This document shows, piece by piece, positions 25,243 through 34,139 of a stretch of DNA of 64,000 bases. How positions within the stretch are numbered: position 1 is the stretch's first letter; each line of letters opens with the position of its first letter. Where the stretch lies: the NCBI RefSeq assembly GCF_001905505.1, contig NZ_LIPG01000002.1, positions 806,001 to 870,000 on the forward strand, given 5' to 3'. Origin of the DNA: Streptomyces sp. CB02058. GTDB taxonomy: Bacteria; Actinomycetota; Actinomycetes; Streptomycetales; Streptomycetaceae. A model generated the notes under the pieces. It was given only the letters and a program-made list of their open reading frames with translations. It was not told where the DNA came from and made no database searches. The translations under genes were made by a program, and so were the position numbers.

Positions 25243-25791
25243 GTGCCCCGTTCCGTACCGCTCCGCCGGCTCCTGGTGGCACTGCTGCTGTCCTGCACCG
25301 TGCTGGCGGGCACCGCCTGCGGCGGCGACGACGGGTCCACGGCGAGCAGCTCCGCGAGCCCGAGCCCCACGACGTCGGCGCAGAAGCAGAAGTGGGCCAA
25401 GACCCGTTTCGTGGCCAACGCGGGCCTCGCGGCCGGCGCGGCGTACCAGTGGATCGTGAAGCCCTACCGCGCGGGGAAGTTCAAGAAGGGCGCGGACGGG
25501 CGGACGTTCGCGATGGTCAAGGCGGGGGCGGCGGGCGCCTTCGCGTACAACCGCCTCAAGGCCGCGACGGTCAACGCCAAGGGCGACCCCCTGCTGTCGA
25601 AGGCCGTCGCGCCGCTGACCGCCGGGATCGAGTCGCTCAAGGACGTGGCGGCCAGAATGGGCAAGGGCGATCTGGCCGCCGGGGACGTGGGGGCGTTCGA
25701 GAGCGTCATCAACAGCGTCAAGGAGGCCGGGAAGAGCGCGGGCGCCGAGGTGACGAACAAGGTGCCCTCCACCTCCCAGCTCACCGGATAA
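25243..25791 (+). CDS. small lipoprotein, function unknown
   Basis: A 182-aa protein starting at GTG 25243, with GGGAGG at 25231-25236 fixing the start over an ATG at 25195. The signal ends in LAGTAC, lipidating Cys26, and a Ser/Thr/Pro spacer follows. The mature domain is Lys/Ala-rich and helical (TRFVANAGLAAGAAYQWIVK, then AVAPLTAGIESLKDVAARMG). No known motif seen. It stands alone in its direction, 40 bases before a maleylpyruvate isomerase-like gene. Confidence 0.8.
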   Translation: MPRSVPLRRLLVALLLSCTVLAGTACGGDDGSTASSSASPSPTTSAQKQKWAKTRFVANAGLAAGAAYQWIVKPYRAGKFKKGADGRTFAMVKAGAAGAFAYNRLKAATVNAKGDPLLSKAVAPLTAGIESLKDVAARMGKGDLAAGDVGAFESVINSVKEAGKSAGAEVTNKVPSTSQLTG

Positions 25792-25831
25792 CCGGCTGAG
25801 GATTCCTCCCGGGGCCGCATAGGGTGCCGGG

Positions 25832-26611
25832 ATGACTCTCCTTGCGCACACCCGCTACTGCGACGAGATCCTCGCCCAGACCGCCGAGTTGGGGGAGCTC
25901 CTGACGAGCGCCGACCTGACCCGCAGGGTCCCCACGTGCCCCGACTGGACCCTGCGCGAGCTCGTCGTCCATGTCGGCGGCGCGCACCGCTGGGTCGGTG
26001 AGATCGTCCGCCGCCGGGCCGCCGAGGACGTCCCCGAGGACCAGGTGCCGGACGCCGGGGGCCCGGAGGGCGACGACACCGGCGCCCTGCGCGCCTGGCT
26101 GCTCGCGGGGGCCGGCGCGACGGTGGAAGCCCTGCGCGAGGCAGGGCCCGACACCGAGGTCTGGACCTGGGCATGGGAGCGCCGGACCGCGTTCTGGGCC
26201 CGGCGGATGGCCCACGAGACCGCCGTCCACCGCGCGGACGCCGCCCTCGCCGCGGGGACGGACTTCACGGTCGCGGCGGACCTCGCCGCCGACACCGTCA
26301 CGGAGTGGCTCCAGATCGTCGCGTACGCCCAGGAGGAGGGTGACCCCGAGGCGGCCGAACTGCGCGGCGGGGGACGGTCGTTGCACCTGCACGCCACGGA
26401 CGCGCCCGGGGCGGAGTGGCTGATCGAGTTCGGCGACGACGGCTTCACCTGGCGTCACGCGCACGAGAAGGCGACCGTGGCACTGCGCGGTCCTGTGACC
26501 GAGCTGATGCTGGCGTTCAACCGCAGGCAGAAGCCGGACGAGGGTTCTCTGGAGGTCCTGGGGGACCGGGAGCTGCTGGACTTCTGGCTGGACAGGTCGT
26601 CCTTCGGCTGA
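25832..26611 (+). CDS. mycothiol-dependent maleylpyruvate isomerase family protein
   Basis: A 259-aa member of the DinB-related maleylpyruvate isomerase superfamily. It opens LLAHTRYCDEILAQTAELGE, and the metal-site context CPDWTLRELVVHVGGAHRWV carries the first histidine; the later MAHETAVHRADAAL carries the other two, matching the H-x-n-E-x3-H pattern of the family. Known members use mycothiol or a metal in isomerase or transferase reactions; many Streptomyces paralogues have no assigned substrate. It lies before a strong bidirectional terminator. Confidence 0.87.
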   Translation: MTLLAHTRYCDEILAQTAELGELLTSADLTRRVPTCPDWTLRELVVHVGGAHRWVGEIVRRRAAEDVPEDQVPDAGGPEGDDTGALRAWLLAGAGATVEALREAGPDTEVWTWAWERRTAFWARRMAHETAVHRADAALAAGTDFTVAADLAADTVTEWLQIVAYAQEEGDPEAAELRGGGRSLHLHATDAPGAEWLIEFGDDGFTWRHAHEKATVALRGPVTELMLAFNRRQKPDEGSLEVLGDRELLDFWLDRSSFG

Positions 26612-26640
26612 GCGGCGGCATCCCCCGCCTCCCCGCACAC

Positions 26641-26682
26641 ACGACAGCGGCCCCCGCCCGTCCGGGCAGGGGCCGCTCGTCG
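26641..26682. terminator. strong bidirectional terminator between convergent genes
   Basis: AGCGGCCCC and GGGGCCGCT form the core of a long stem, extended by flanking ACGAC/GTCGT and with inner GCCC/GGGC pairing. It lies between the stop at 26611 and the convergent gene ending at 26693. Confidence 0.85.
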
Positions 26683-26692
26683 TGCGGGGGAA

Positions 26693-27505
26693 TCAGCCGC
26701 GCTGGATGCCCGTGGTGTCCTGGAGCACACCGCGACGGCCGTCCTGGGTCTGGGCGATGAGCCCGGGACCACGCTGCTCGACCGCGAGGTACCACGTGCC
26801 CGGCGCCAGTTCGGCGATGGGGTTGGGGGCGCCGTCCTCGCCGTACAGCGGACGCGCCACCGGCACCGCGAACCAGAAAGGCGTGAAGTCACCGGCCGGT
26901 GCTCCGCCGCCCTGGGGCGCCTGCTGCGCCGTCTGCTGGTGGTCCGGCTGACCGGGCTGGGCGCCGTACGGCTGGGGCTGGCCCGGCTGGGCGCCGAAGG
27001 TCTGCTGGGCACCGGGGTAGCCGTAACCCTGGCCGGGCTGCTGGCCGTACGGCGGCTGCGCGCCCTGTGCCGGGCGCGGGGCGCCGACGAGCGGGGCCTT
27101 GAGCGCGGGAACCAGCGGGGTGGCCACGGCACCGCCGGCCAGCACCATCGTGGCCAGCAGGCCGAGGATCAGGCCGGCGCCCGCGTCACCCGCGTCGATG
27201 ATCGTCCAGAACATCGTCCACAGGGAGTACACGGTGAACGCGGCGCCGAACTGGCCGAGTTCGAAGCCGACCACCTTGCGGCCCGGCATCGCGCGGCTGA
27301 CGATCAGCAGCGCCGCGCCGATGATGCCGGCGAGGTAGATGCCCATCAGGACGGAGAGCGAGTCCCAGGCGTTCGCGCTGTAGCCCGAGCAGTCCACGCC
27401 CGAGGGGCAGTCGTAGCCGGAGAGGTCGAGGAAAGAGGCGATGAACAGCACGACCGCTGCTCCGATCACCACGCCGTCGCCTCGAGTGAGGGAGCGGATA
27501 TTCAC
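26693..27505 (-). CDS. four-helix membrane protein with Pro/Gln/Gly-rich cytoplasmic tail
   Basis: A 270-aa protein of the DUF5336-like type common in actinomycetes. Residues about 10-130 hold four membrane helices, with a loop containing two cysteines (GYDCPSGVDCSGYS) on the outside. Then comes a low-complexity linker with PYGQQPGQGYGYPG-like repeats, and a C-terminal beta-rich domain ending AQTQDGRRGVLQDTTGIQRG. The ATG at 27505 is the only good start. Function unknown; the layout suggests a membrane sensor or scaffold for envelope processes. Confidence 0.78.
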   Translation of the reverse strand: MNIRSLTRGDGVVIGAAVVLFIASFLDLSGYDCPSGVDCSGYSANAWDSLSVLMGIYLAGIIGAALLIVSRAMPGRKVVGFELGQFGAAFTVYSLWTMFWTIIDAGDAGAGLILGLLATMVLAGGAVATPLVPALKAPLVGAPRPAQGAQPPYGQQPGQGYGYPGAQQTFGAQPGQPQPYGAQPGQPDHQQTAQQAPQGGGAPAGDFTPFWFAVPVARPLYGEDGAPNPIAELAPGTWYLAVEQRGPGLIAQTQDGRRGVLQDTTGIQRG

Positions 27506-27691
27506 GTGAAGGTCCTTAGTCGGTCGTCTCGTCGGGGCGGTCGTCGATGCCGCCTGAACGGCGGGTACGGCGCGAAGCTCGGGGGCGGCTCCCCATCGTA
27601 CGGATGAATCTATCGTCTGCCCGGGCGGGTTGTGCTGCCGCCCGGAACTCGGACCGGCTATCCCCCCAATGTCGCCACCATCACCGCAGAA

Positions 27692-28642
27692 CTACCTCTT
27701 CAGATAGCTGCCGATGCCTTCCGCGATGCCGAGCGCGGCCTTCTGACGCCAGCTCGCACTGCTGAGCAGAGCGGCATCCTCAGGATCACGCATATTGCCG
27801 CATTCGATGAACACTTTGGGCACGGTCGACAGATTCAGGCCGCCCAGATCGCCGCGGGTGTCGAGCCCCGTATCCCCGCCGATGTAATTGGAAGGGGCGC
27901 TTCCGGTGGTGCGTACGAAATTCCCCGCAATCCGTACCCCCAGTTCACGCGAAGGGGCGACGATCTTCGAGGTGTCCGCGGCGCCGCCGCTCACCGCCGC
28001 GGGAAGAATGACGTGGAAACCCCGGTTGCCGGTCGCGGAGCCGTCGGCATGCACCGAGACGACCGCGTCCGCCCCGGCCTTGTTGCCGATCCGGGCGCGC
28101 TCGTCCACGCATGGGCCGAAGGGGCGCTCGCCGTCCTGGGTGAGTACGACCTTCGCGCCCTGCTCCTCCAGCAGGCTGCGCAGCCGCCGGGAGACGTCGA
28201 GGGTGAACAGGGCCTCCGCGTATCCCGCGTTCGTGGCGGTGCCCGTGGTGTCGCACTCCTTGTGCCCCGTGCCGATGTCCACCTGGCTGTTGATCTCCCG
28301 GGTGTGATCGCGGTTGCCGGGATTGTGTCCGGGGTCGATCACCACGGTGCGGCCCGAGAGCGGCCCCCTGGACGGCGGCTTCGGCTTCGCGGACGTGGCC
28401 GCGGCGGAGGGGCTCGTGGCCGAGGGCTCCAGGGCCGAGGGCGAGGCCGGCCCCGGAGACGGGGTCCGGGACGCCGCGGGGCGGGGCGCGTCGGCCTTGG
28501 CGTCGCCGGGGGCCGGCCCGCCGTCGGCCATGCCGCATCCCGCCGCGGTCAGGCAGACACAGACCAGCGCCACAGCGGAGGACACGGGCCCGCGCCGCGG
28601 GCCCCTGCGCGAGGTGGGGGGAACGAAATCGTCGTAGCGCAC
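27692..28642 (-). CDS. N-acetylmuramoyl-L-alanine amidase, lipoprotein (Amidase_3)
   Basis: A 316-aa exported zinc amidase that cleaves the lactyl-peptide bond in peptidoglycan. The signal ends in LTAAGC (Cys36, lipidated), then about 60 residues of Ser/Pro/Ala linker. The catalytic domain begins TVVIDPGHNPGN, with zinc His106; Glu143 in YAEAL and His198 in VSVHAD complete the zinc set. Catalytic Glu lies in the late VFIECGNMRDPED. Start is a GTG at 28642. It is 23 bases behind a methyltransferase gene in the same direction. Role probably in cell-wall remodelling or septation. Confidence 0.9.
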   Translation of the reverse strand: MRYDDFVPPTSRRGPRRGPVSSAVALVCVCLTAAGCGMADGGPAPGDAKADAPRPAASRTPSPGPASPSALEPSATSPSAAATSAKPKPPSRGPLSGRTVVIDPGHNPGNRDHTREINSQVDIGTGHKECDTTGTATNAGYAEALFTLDVSRRLRSLLEEQGAKVVLTQDGERPFGPCVDERARIGNKAGADAVVSVHADGSATGNRGFHVILPAAVSGGAADTSKIVAPSRELGVRIAGNFVRTTGSAPSNYIGGDTGLDTRGDLGGLNLSTVPKVFIECGNMRDPEDAALLSSASWRQKAALGIAEGIGSYLKR

Positions 28643-28665
28643 GCCGCGATGCTATCCGTGCCCCC

Positions 28666-29322
28666 TCAGATCCCCGGCCCCGTGCGCCGCAGGACGCGCA
28701 GTGAGTCCGTCACCGAGATCTCGGTGAACGCCCTTGATCCCAGGGCGCGTTGGTGGACGCGGTACGGGGCCTGGCCGCCGTCGGCCGGGTCGGGGAACAC
28801 GTCGTGGATGACCAGCAGCCCGCCGTCGGCGACCTTCGGGGCCCAGCCCTCGTAGTCCCCGTTCGCGTGCTCGTCGGTGTGGCCGCCGTCGATGAAGACC
28901 AGGCCGAGCGAACCGCCCCAGACGGCCGCGACCTGCGGGGACCGTCCCACGAGCGCCACCACGTGCTCCTCCAGGCCCGCCCGGTGCAGGGTGCGGCGGA
29001 AGGTCGGCAGCGTGTCCATCAGGCCGATCTCCGGATCGACCACCGAGGGGTCGTGGTACTCCCAGCCGGGCTGCTGCTCCTCGCTGCCCCGGTGGTGGTC
29101 GACGGTGAGAGCCGTCACACCGGCCGCCCGCGCGGCGTCCGCCAGCAGGATCGCGGAGCGCCCGCAGTAGGTACCGACCTCCAGGAGCGGCAGCCCCAGC
29201 GCGCCGGCCTCGACGGCGGCGGCGTACAGGGCGAGCCCTTCGTGGACCGGCATGAAGCCCTTGGCGGCCTCGAAGGCGGCGAGAACCTGCGGCTCGGGAC
29301 GGGCGGCGGACTCGGCGGCCAC
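28666..29322 (-). CDS. class I SAM-dependent methyltransferase (Methyltransf_24 type)
   Basis: A 218-aa protein. LLEVGTYCGRSAILLADAAR is SAM motif I with the modified T-x-C-G-R form of the Methyltransf_24/O-methyltransferase group. TALTVDHHRGSEEQ is the acidic region, and GLVFIDGGHTDEHANGDYEG holds the conserved Asp/His site, metal-binding in some members. The GTG at 29322 has AGGAGG 5 bases before it, so I prefer it over the longer frame. It is followed by the amidase in the same direction. Acceptor not known. Confidence 0.87.
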   Translation of the reverse strand: MAAESAARPEPQVLAAFEAAKGFMPVHEGLALYAAAVEAGALGLPLLEVGTYCGRSAILLADAARAAGVTALTVDHHRGSEEQQPGWEYHDPSVVDPEIGLMDTLPTFRRTLHRAGLEEHVVALVGRSPQVAAVWGGSLGLVFIDGGHTDEHANGDYEGWAPKVADGGLLVIHDVFPDPADGGQAPYRVHQRALGSRAFTEISVTDSLRVLRRTGPGI

Positions 29323-29370
29323 GGGGTTCCTCCTGGTGGGACGGTGGATCGGACGGCGTCCCATCGTGCC

Positions 29371-29405
29371 GTACGCCCCCGCGATACCGATCGGCGGGGG
29401 CGTAC
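29371..29405. terminator. hairpin terminator downstream of the M20 peptidase gene
   Basis: GTACGCCCCCGC and GCGGGGGCGTAC-type arms enclose a 10-base loop (GATACCGATC). It lies between the methyltransferase start (29322) and the stop of the peptidase gene (29461), both leftward, so it ends the peptidase operon. Confidence 0.8.
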
Positions 29406-29460
29406 GGGTGGGGTGGGCCCGGGTCGGGGCAGGGGCCCCTGGCAGGACTGCGGGGTCGGG

Positions 29461-30768
29461 TCAGCAGCTCTGCCAGAGCCGGGTCATGACCCGGACGCCG
29501 AAGCGCAGGCCCTCCAGCGGGACGCGTTCGTCCACGCCGTGGAACAGCCGTCCGTAGTCCAGGTCGTGCGGGAGCTTCAGCCCCTTGAACCCGAAGCAGC
29601 GGATGCCCAGGTGGGTGAAGGCCTTGGCGTCGGTTCCGCCGGGGTTGCAGTACGGGACGGGGTGGCCGTCCGGGTCCTCGGCACGGACCGCGTCGCACAT
29701 GGCGTCGACCAGCGGACCGTCGAACGTCGTCTCCATCGCGATGTCGTGGTTGACCCACTCGCGGCTGACCGAGGGCAGCAGCAGCCGGTCGATCGTGTCG
29801 ATCAGCTCCTGCTCGTGGCCCGGCAGGAAGCGGCCGTCGACCCGGGCGGTGGCCTTCCCCGGGATCACGTTGGTCTGGTAACCCGCGGTGAACATCGTGG
29901 GGTTGGCGGAGTTGCGCAGCACCACCTGCATGAAGTCCGCGACCGGTCCCAGCCGGGACAGGGTGCCCTCGATGTCGTCCTCGTCGAACGCGACGCCGTA
30001 GAGGCGGGCCGCCTCCTGGAGCAGGGCTCGGACCGGCTCGATCAGCCGGACCGGGAAGGTCTCGCGGCCGATGCGGGTGAGGGACTCGGCGAGGTCGGTG
30101 ACCGCGTTCTCGTCGTTGGGCGACGAGCCGTGGCCGGCCCGGCCGGTGGCGGTGAGCTCCATCCACGCCATGCCGCGCTGGGCGTTCTCGATCGGGTACA
30201 GCCGCCGGGTGCCGTCGATGGCGAAGGAGAAACCGCCGCCCTCGCCGATCGCCTCGGTGACCCCGGCGAACAGCTCGGGGCGGTGCTCGACCAGCCAGTG
30301 CGCGCCGAACTTCCCGCCCGCCTCCTCGTCGGCGAGGAAGGCGAGGACCAGATCGCGGGCGGGCCGCGTGCCGGTCCTGGCGAAGTGCCGGGCGGTGGCC
30401 AGCACGACCGCGACCGTGTCCTTCATGTCGATCGCGCCGCGCCCCCAGAGATAGCCGTCGCGGATCTCGCCGGAGAACGGCGGCACCTGCCACTCGGAGG
30501 GGTCGGCGGGTACGACGTCGAGGTGGCCGTGGACCAGCAGGGCGCCCCGGGACGGGTCGGAGCCGGGGATGCGCGCGACGACGTTGGCCCGGCCGGGGGC
30601 GGACTCGACCAGGACGGAGTCGATGCCCTCCTCGGCGAGGCGGGCCACCACCCAGTCGGCAGCGGCGCGTTCGTCGCTGGTGGGGTTCGAGGTGTCGAAG
30701 CGGATCAGCTCGGCGCAGAGGCCGACGGCCTCCTCCTGCGCCCGCTCGGACGCGGGGACGATGCTCAT
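29461..30768 (-). CDS. M20 family metallopeptidase / amidohydrolase
   Basis: A 435-aa di-zinc hydrolase of the ArgE/DapE/CPG2 (M20) family. Metal and catalytic sites are present: HGHLDVVP (His82, Asp84), GAIDMKD (Asp114), ADEEAGG (Glu148 catalytic, Glu149), and a late histidine in RLFHGVDER. A dimerisation (lid) domain lies in the middle. Relatives remove N-acyl groups or cut dipeptides and carbamoyl amino acids. The ATG at 30768 overlaps the permease stop by 4 bases. It is the last gene of the DUF1177-permease-peptidase operon, so it probably acts on the imported compound in the cytoplasm. Confidence 0.9.
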   Translation of the reverse strand: MSIVPASERAQEEAVGLCAELIRFDTSNPTSDERAAADWVVARLAEEGIDSVLVESAPGRANVVARIPGSDPSRGALLVHGHLDVVPADPSEWQVPPFSGEIRDGYLWGRGAIDMKDTVAVVLATARHFARTGTRPARDLVLAFLADEEAGGKFGAHWLVEHRPELFAGVTEAIGEGGGFSFAIDGTRRLYPIENAQRGMAWMELTATGRAGHGSSPNDENAVTDLAESLTRIGRETFPVRLIEPVRALLQEAARLYGVAFDEDDIEGTLSRLGPVADFMQVVLRNSANPTMFTAGYQTNVIPGKATARVDGRFLPGHEQELIDTIDRLLLPSVSREWVNHDIAMETTFDGPLVDAMCDAVRAEDPDGHPVPYCNPGGTDAKAFTHLGIRCFGFKGLKLPHDLDYGRLFHGVDERVPLEGLRFGVRVMTRLWQSC

Positions 30769-32156
30769 GCCGCTCCTGCCGTGGTGGTGGTCCGGGCGGC
30801 GGGCGTGGGGGTGTGCGCGTCGTCGTCCAGGGCGGAGGTGCCGTACGGCCTGACCCAGCCGAGCAGGCCGAGCGCGCAGTACAGCACGAAGGCGGTGGCC
30901 AGCGAGTTGAGGGCCGGGATGCCGCCGTCGTAGAACTTGCCGACGCAGAAGGCGACGATCCAGATGGCCAGGGACATCGGCACCCAGGTGGGCGAGGTCC
31001 TGGGGAGGGTCTCGCTCGCACGGGTCTCGTCGAGGGGGCGGCGCATCCGCTTCACGACCCAGTACTCCGCGACGATGATGCCGCCGATCGGCGGGATCAT
31101 CACACCCAGCAGGGAGAGGAACTCCGTGAAGTGGGTCATGATGCCGACCGCGGACAGGAGCGTTCCCGCGACGCCCAGGGCGACGGTGACCACACCGCGG
31201 TGCAGGCGCTTGCCGAAGACGACCTGGAAGAAGTTGACGACGCCGAGCGAGGAGCCGTACAGGTTCCAGTCGTTGATCTTGGCGGTGGACATCAGGACCA
31301 CGATCACGCCGAAGGCGCCCGAGGTGGAGAGAACGATGTGCGAGACCTCGCTGGACTTCACCAGGTGGCCAAGGAGCACGCCGGTCATGCCGACGATGTA
31401 CTCGGAGAGAATCATCGAGGAGGCGCTCTGCACGAAGACGTGTGAGCCCTTCCTGTTGTAGCGGGTCATCTCCGGGGAGACGATCGCGCCCGTCATGTAG
31501 CCGCCCGCGATGGCGGTCGCGGCGACCGCCAGGGGTATGGCCTCGCCGGGCGGCGGCGAGCCGACCAGGTCGCCGAGCGAGTGGTCGTTCAGCGTGGTGA
31601 TCACCGACCAGGCGACCATGCCGAAGAAGAGCGGGGTGACGATCTTCGCGAAGAGCGCCATGTAACGGAAGCCGAAGATCACCAGGGCGGTGATGGCGAC
31701 GCCCGCGATCACGCACCACATCCAGGACGGGCCGCCGACGAGCGCCGAGACGCTGTTGCCGAAGATCGTGTTCTGGACGCCGAACCAGCCGACCAGGCTG
31801 ACCGCGATGACGAAGCTGACCAGCGCCGAGCCGTTGCGGCCGAAGCCCACCCAGCGGGTGAGCATCGGGGTCGCGAGGCCCTCGCGCATCCCGGCCAGAC
31901 CGATGGCGAAGATCACGATCTCCAGGATCACCGCGCCGAGCGTGAAGGCGAGGAACGCGTCCCCGAAGGTCATCCCCACACCGATGGTGGCGCCGAGGGT
32001 GAACTGCGAGATCGAGCCGGACTGGGCCAGCCACTGCAGGAGCATCGACCAGAAGCCGAAGCGCTTGTCGCGGGGCACCCGCGAGAGCGAGTAGTCGTCG
32101 CTGCCGATGCTCTTGGCCTCGGGGGCCGGGGCGGCGGCCCGGTTGTCGGAAGCCAT
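30765..32156 (-). CDS. NCS1 family permease (cytosine/purine/allantoin/hydantoin type)
   Basis: A 463-aa, about 12-helix secondary transporter. It begins with a polar N-terminus ending DDYSLSRVPRDKRFGFWSML, the usual NCS1 lead-in to helix 1, and QWLAQSGSISQFTLGATIGV is the helix 1 substrate and sodium region. Characteristic later parts are RWVGFGRNGSALVSF and IPPIGGIIVAEYWVVKR before helix 10. Family members carry nucleobases, allantoin or hydantoins. It shares one base with the DUF1177 stop and overlaps the M20 gene by 4 bases. Its presence with a peptidase suggests a cyclic-amide or peptide-like substrate. Confidence 0.9.
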   Translation of the reverse strand: MASDNRAAAPAPEAKSIGSDDYSLSRVPRDKRFGFWSMLLQWLAQSGSISQFTLGATIGVGMTFGDAFLAFTLGAVILEIVIFAIGLAGMREGLATPMLTRWVGFGRNGSALVSFVIAVSLVGWFGVQNTIFGNSVSALVGGPSWMWCVIAGVAITALVIFGFRYMALFAKIVTPLFFGMVAWSVITTLNDHSLGDLVGSPPPGEAIPLAVAATAIAGGYMTGAIVSPEMTRYNRKGSHVFVQSASSMILSEYIVGMTGVLLGHLVKSSEVSHIVLSTSGAFGVIVVLMSTAKINDWNLYGSSLGVVNFFQVVFGKRLHRGVVTVALGVAGTLLSAVGIMTHFTEFLSLLGVMIPPIGGIIVAEYWVVKRMRRPLDETRASETLPRTSPTWVPMSLAIWIVAFCVGKFYDGGIPALNSLATAFVLYCALGLLGWVRPYGTSALDDDAHTPTPAARTTTTAGAA

Positions 32157-33109
32157 CAGGACTCCTGGGGGGTGCGGCCGAAGGTCTGCAGGTGAGCCAG
32201 CGACCCGTAGCGGTTGACGAGGTTGTCGAACTCCACCGCGTCGTGGAAGTCCAGGATTCCGGCGCCGAAGGCCTTGGCGACCTCGACGGCGTACCGGGCG
32301 GCGGAGGCGATGTCGCTCTCGTGACTCGCGCCCGTCTGGCAGCCCGGCACCGCGGCGGCCGAGGTGACCGCCAGACCGACGACCGGGGCGGCGGTCGCGG
32401 TGGAGGGCTGCAGGATCGAATTGATGTGGTGTGCCCCGTTACCGTACGGGGTGATGTCCTGCGTGGTCACCGGGTACGTGACCAACGGCTCACCGGTCAC
32501 CACCGCGAGGAGCTCGCCGAGCTGCTCGGAGACCCGGAGCACCCAGCCCTCCTTGACGGTGGGCGAGAGGGCCAGGCCCTTGTGGTTGATGATCCGGTTG
32601 CCCTTGGTGGTGTCGATGGAGAGCACGGCCTCCATCTCGCCCGTGACCTCGTGCCGGTTCATCGTGGCGATGTCCACCGGCGACCCCATGAACGGCACGG
32701 GGTCGTGCGGCTCGGTCGGGGCGCTCGGGCAGATGTGCGTGGCGACGATCACGTCGCCGGGCAGCACGTCACCCCTGCGGCGCATGTCCAGCAGCTTGGC
32801 CGCCGTGGCGAGCGCCGCAGCCGCGCCGTCGGCGTCGGAGACGAGTCCGGTCACCTCGGGGCGGGCGCCGACGCCGCCGAGGCGGCCGACCACACCCAGG
32901 GTCCGGGCGCCGCCGCCCGCCGTGCGCCCCCGGGAGCCGGGGATGCGGACGAGCACGAAGTCCGTCGACCCCCGGTCGCCGGTGACCGTCGTGACCCGGG
33001 CCGACGAGCCCTCGGGCCCGGCGAGGGAGTCGAGGTGCTCGACCACCGACTTTCCGGAGACCTGCGGGTCGTCCAGGAGCTCGACGATGTCCAGTACGTA
33101 CTTGAGCAT
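32156..33109 (-). CDS. DUF1177 domain protein, putative catabolic enzyme
   Basis: A 317-aa soluble protein spanning the whole DUF1177 family. It starts MLKYVLDIVELLDDPQVSGK; conserved-looking patches are VIVATHICPSAPT, VDIATMNRHEV, HKGLALSPTVKEGW, GNGAHHINSILQPS and CQTGASHESDIASA. Several His, Asp and Glu residues could make an active site, but the family has no assigned activity that I know. It is the first gene of the operon with the NCS1 permease and M20 peptidase, divergent from an IclR regulator. In other bacteria DUF1177 genes also lie with peptide transporters and M20 enzymes, so a role in peptide or amide catabolism is likely. Confidence 0.85.
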   Translation of the reverse strand: MLKYVLDIVELLDDPQVSGKSVVEHLDSLAGPEGSSARVTTVTGDRGSTDFVLVRIPGSRGRTAGGGARTLGVVGRLGGVGARPEVTGLVSDADGAAAALATAAKLLDMRRRGDVLPGDVIVATHICPSAPTEPHDPVPFMGSPVDIATMNRHEVTGEMEAVLSIDTTKGNRIINHKGLALSPTVKEGWVLRVSEQLGELLAVVTGEPLVTYPVTTQDITPYGNGAHHINSILQPSTATAAPVVGLAVTSAAAVPGCQTGASHESDIASAARYAVEVAKAFGAGILDFHDAVEFDNLVNRYGSLAHLQTFGRTPQES

Positions 33110-33230
33110 GGGGGGCCTTTCTCGGAGCGGGACACCCGCCCGGCGCTCCTGCGGGGAAGCGCGGGGCGGGGTGCTGGAGCAACATTCGGGATCCGCTACC
33201 GTGGAACGCAACCCTTTCCCGTTATCTGCA

Positions 33231-33244
33231 ATTCAGGTCTGAAT
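33231..33244. promoter_or_regulatory. perfect palindrome, candidate IclR operator
   Basis: ATTCAGGTCTGAAT is a 6-2-6 perfect inverted repeat, 12 bases before the IclR ATG at 33257 and 122 bases before the divergent DUF1177 start. It is A+T-rich for this genome and well placed for autoregulation of the IclR gene. Confidence 0.55.
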
Positions 33245-33256
33245 GGTGAGATGCTG

Positions 33257-34084
33257 ATGGCCGACTTCCCGCTGGACCGCCGCACCCCCACCGGTGCCCT
33301 CCAGACCGTCGACCGGGCGCTCCTGGTGCTGCTCGCCTTCGAGCGCACCCGTCCCGACTGGGGTGTCACCGAGGTCGCCGAGGAGTTCGGCTGGGACACG
33401 TCGGTCGCCCAGCGCCTGCTGGCCACCCTCGCCGGACGCGGCTTCCTGGTCTCCGACCCGGCCACCCGCCGCTATCGCATCGGCCCCGCCGTGCTGCGGC
33501 TCGGCCGGCTCTGGGAGCGCTCGGGATCACTGGAGCTGCTGGCCGCGCCGGTGCTGGAGGAGCTGCGCCGGACCACCGGCGACACCGTCCTGTTCTGCCT
33601 CCCGGACAGCTTCCACATGCGGTGCGTTGCGGCCGAGGAGGGCGAGACGGGGCCCCTGCGCTACTACCCGCTGGTCGGTGAGCTCTATCCGGCGCACGCC
33701 GGGGCGACCAGCAAGTCGTACTACGCGTTCCTGCCCGACGACCAGCGCCACCGGCTCTTCCGGGGCCGTCCCATGGCGCGCTTCACCGACCGCACCGTCA
33801 CCGATCCCGACCTGCTGGAGCAGGAGTTCCTCAAGGTCCGTGCCCAGGGGTACGCGTGGACCGTGGGCGAGTACGACACCGGGATCGCGACCGTCGCCGT
33901 GCCGGTGTTCCTGGGGCGCGAGCCCTACGGCAGCCTCAGCCTCGGCGGCGGCGAGGACCGCTTCGGGGGAGCGCCCGACGACCGGCTCGAAGCGCTGCGG
34001 CACGCTGCCCAGCTGCTGGAGCAGCGGCTCACCCACCCGCCCCAGCGCCCCAAGTCCCGGGCGGGCCGCCCCCGTACGGCCTGA
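33257..34084 (+). CDS. IclR family transcriptional regulator
   Basis: A 275-aa IclR protein: a winged helix-turn-helix at residues about 10-75 (GALQTVDRALLVLLAFERTR, then ATLAGRGFLVSDPATRRYRI), followed by the GAF-like effector domain (LLAAPVLEELRRTTGDTVLF through GSLSLGGGEDRFG). I chose the ATG at 33257, which has GGTGAG 6 bases upstream; an ATG at 33251 is also possible. It is divergent from the DUF1177-permease-M20 operon, its likely target, and is followed by dipeptidase E in the same direction. Confidence 0.9.
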   Translation: MADFPLDRRTPTGALQTVDRALLVLLAFERTRPDWGVTEVAEEFGWDTSVAQRLLATLAGRGFLVSDPATRRYRIGPAVLRLGRLWERSGSLELLAAPVLEELRRTTGDTVLFCLPDSFHMRCVAAEEGETGPLRYYPLVGELYPAHAGATSKSYYAFLPDDQRHRLFRGRPMARFTDRTVTDPDLLEQEFLKVRAQGYAWTVGEYDTGIATVAVPVFLGREPYGSLSLGGGEDRFGGAPDDRLEALRHAAQLLEQRLTHPPQRPKSRAGRPRTA

Positions 34085-34139
34085 CCCCAGCCCGCGAGCC
34101 GCCCGGCCGGCTCTCCGCCCCATCGCACGAGGAACCCCC

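Noticed and set aside
29461..30768. M20 gene as arginine or lysine biosynthetic ArgE/DapE
   Set aside because: The motifs fit the wider M20 family, but the gene is coupled to a permease and DUF1177 gene under IclR, which points to catabolism rather than biosynthesis.
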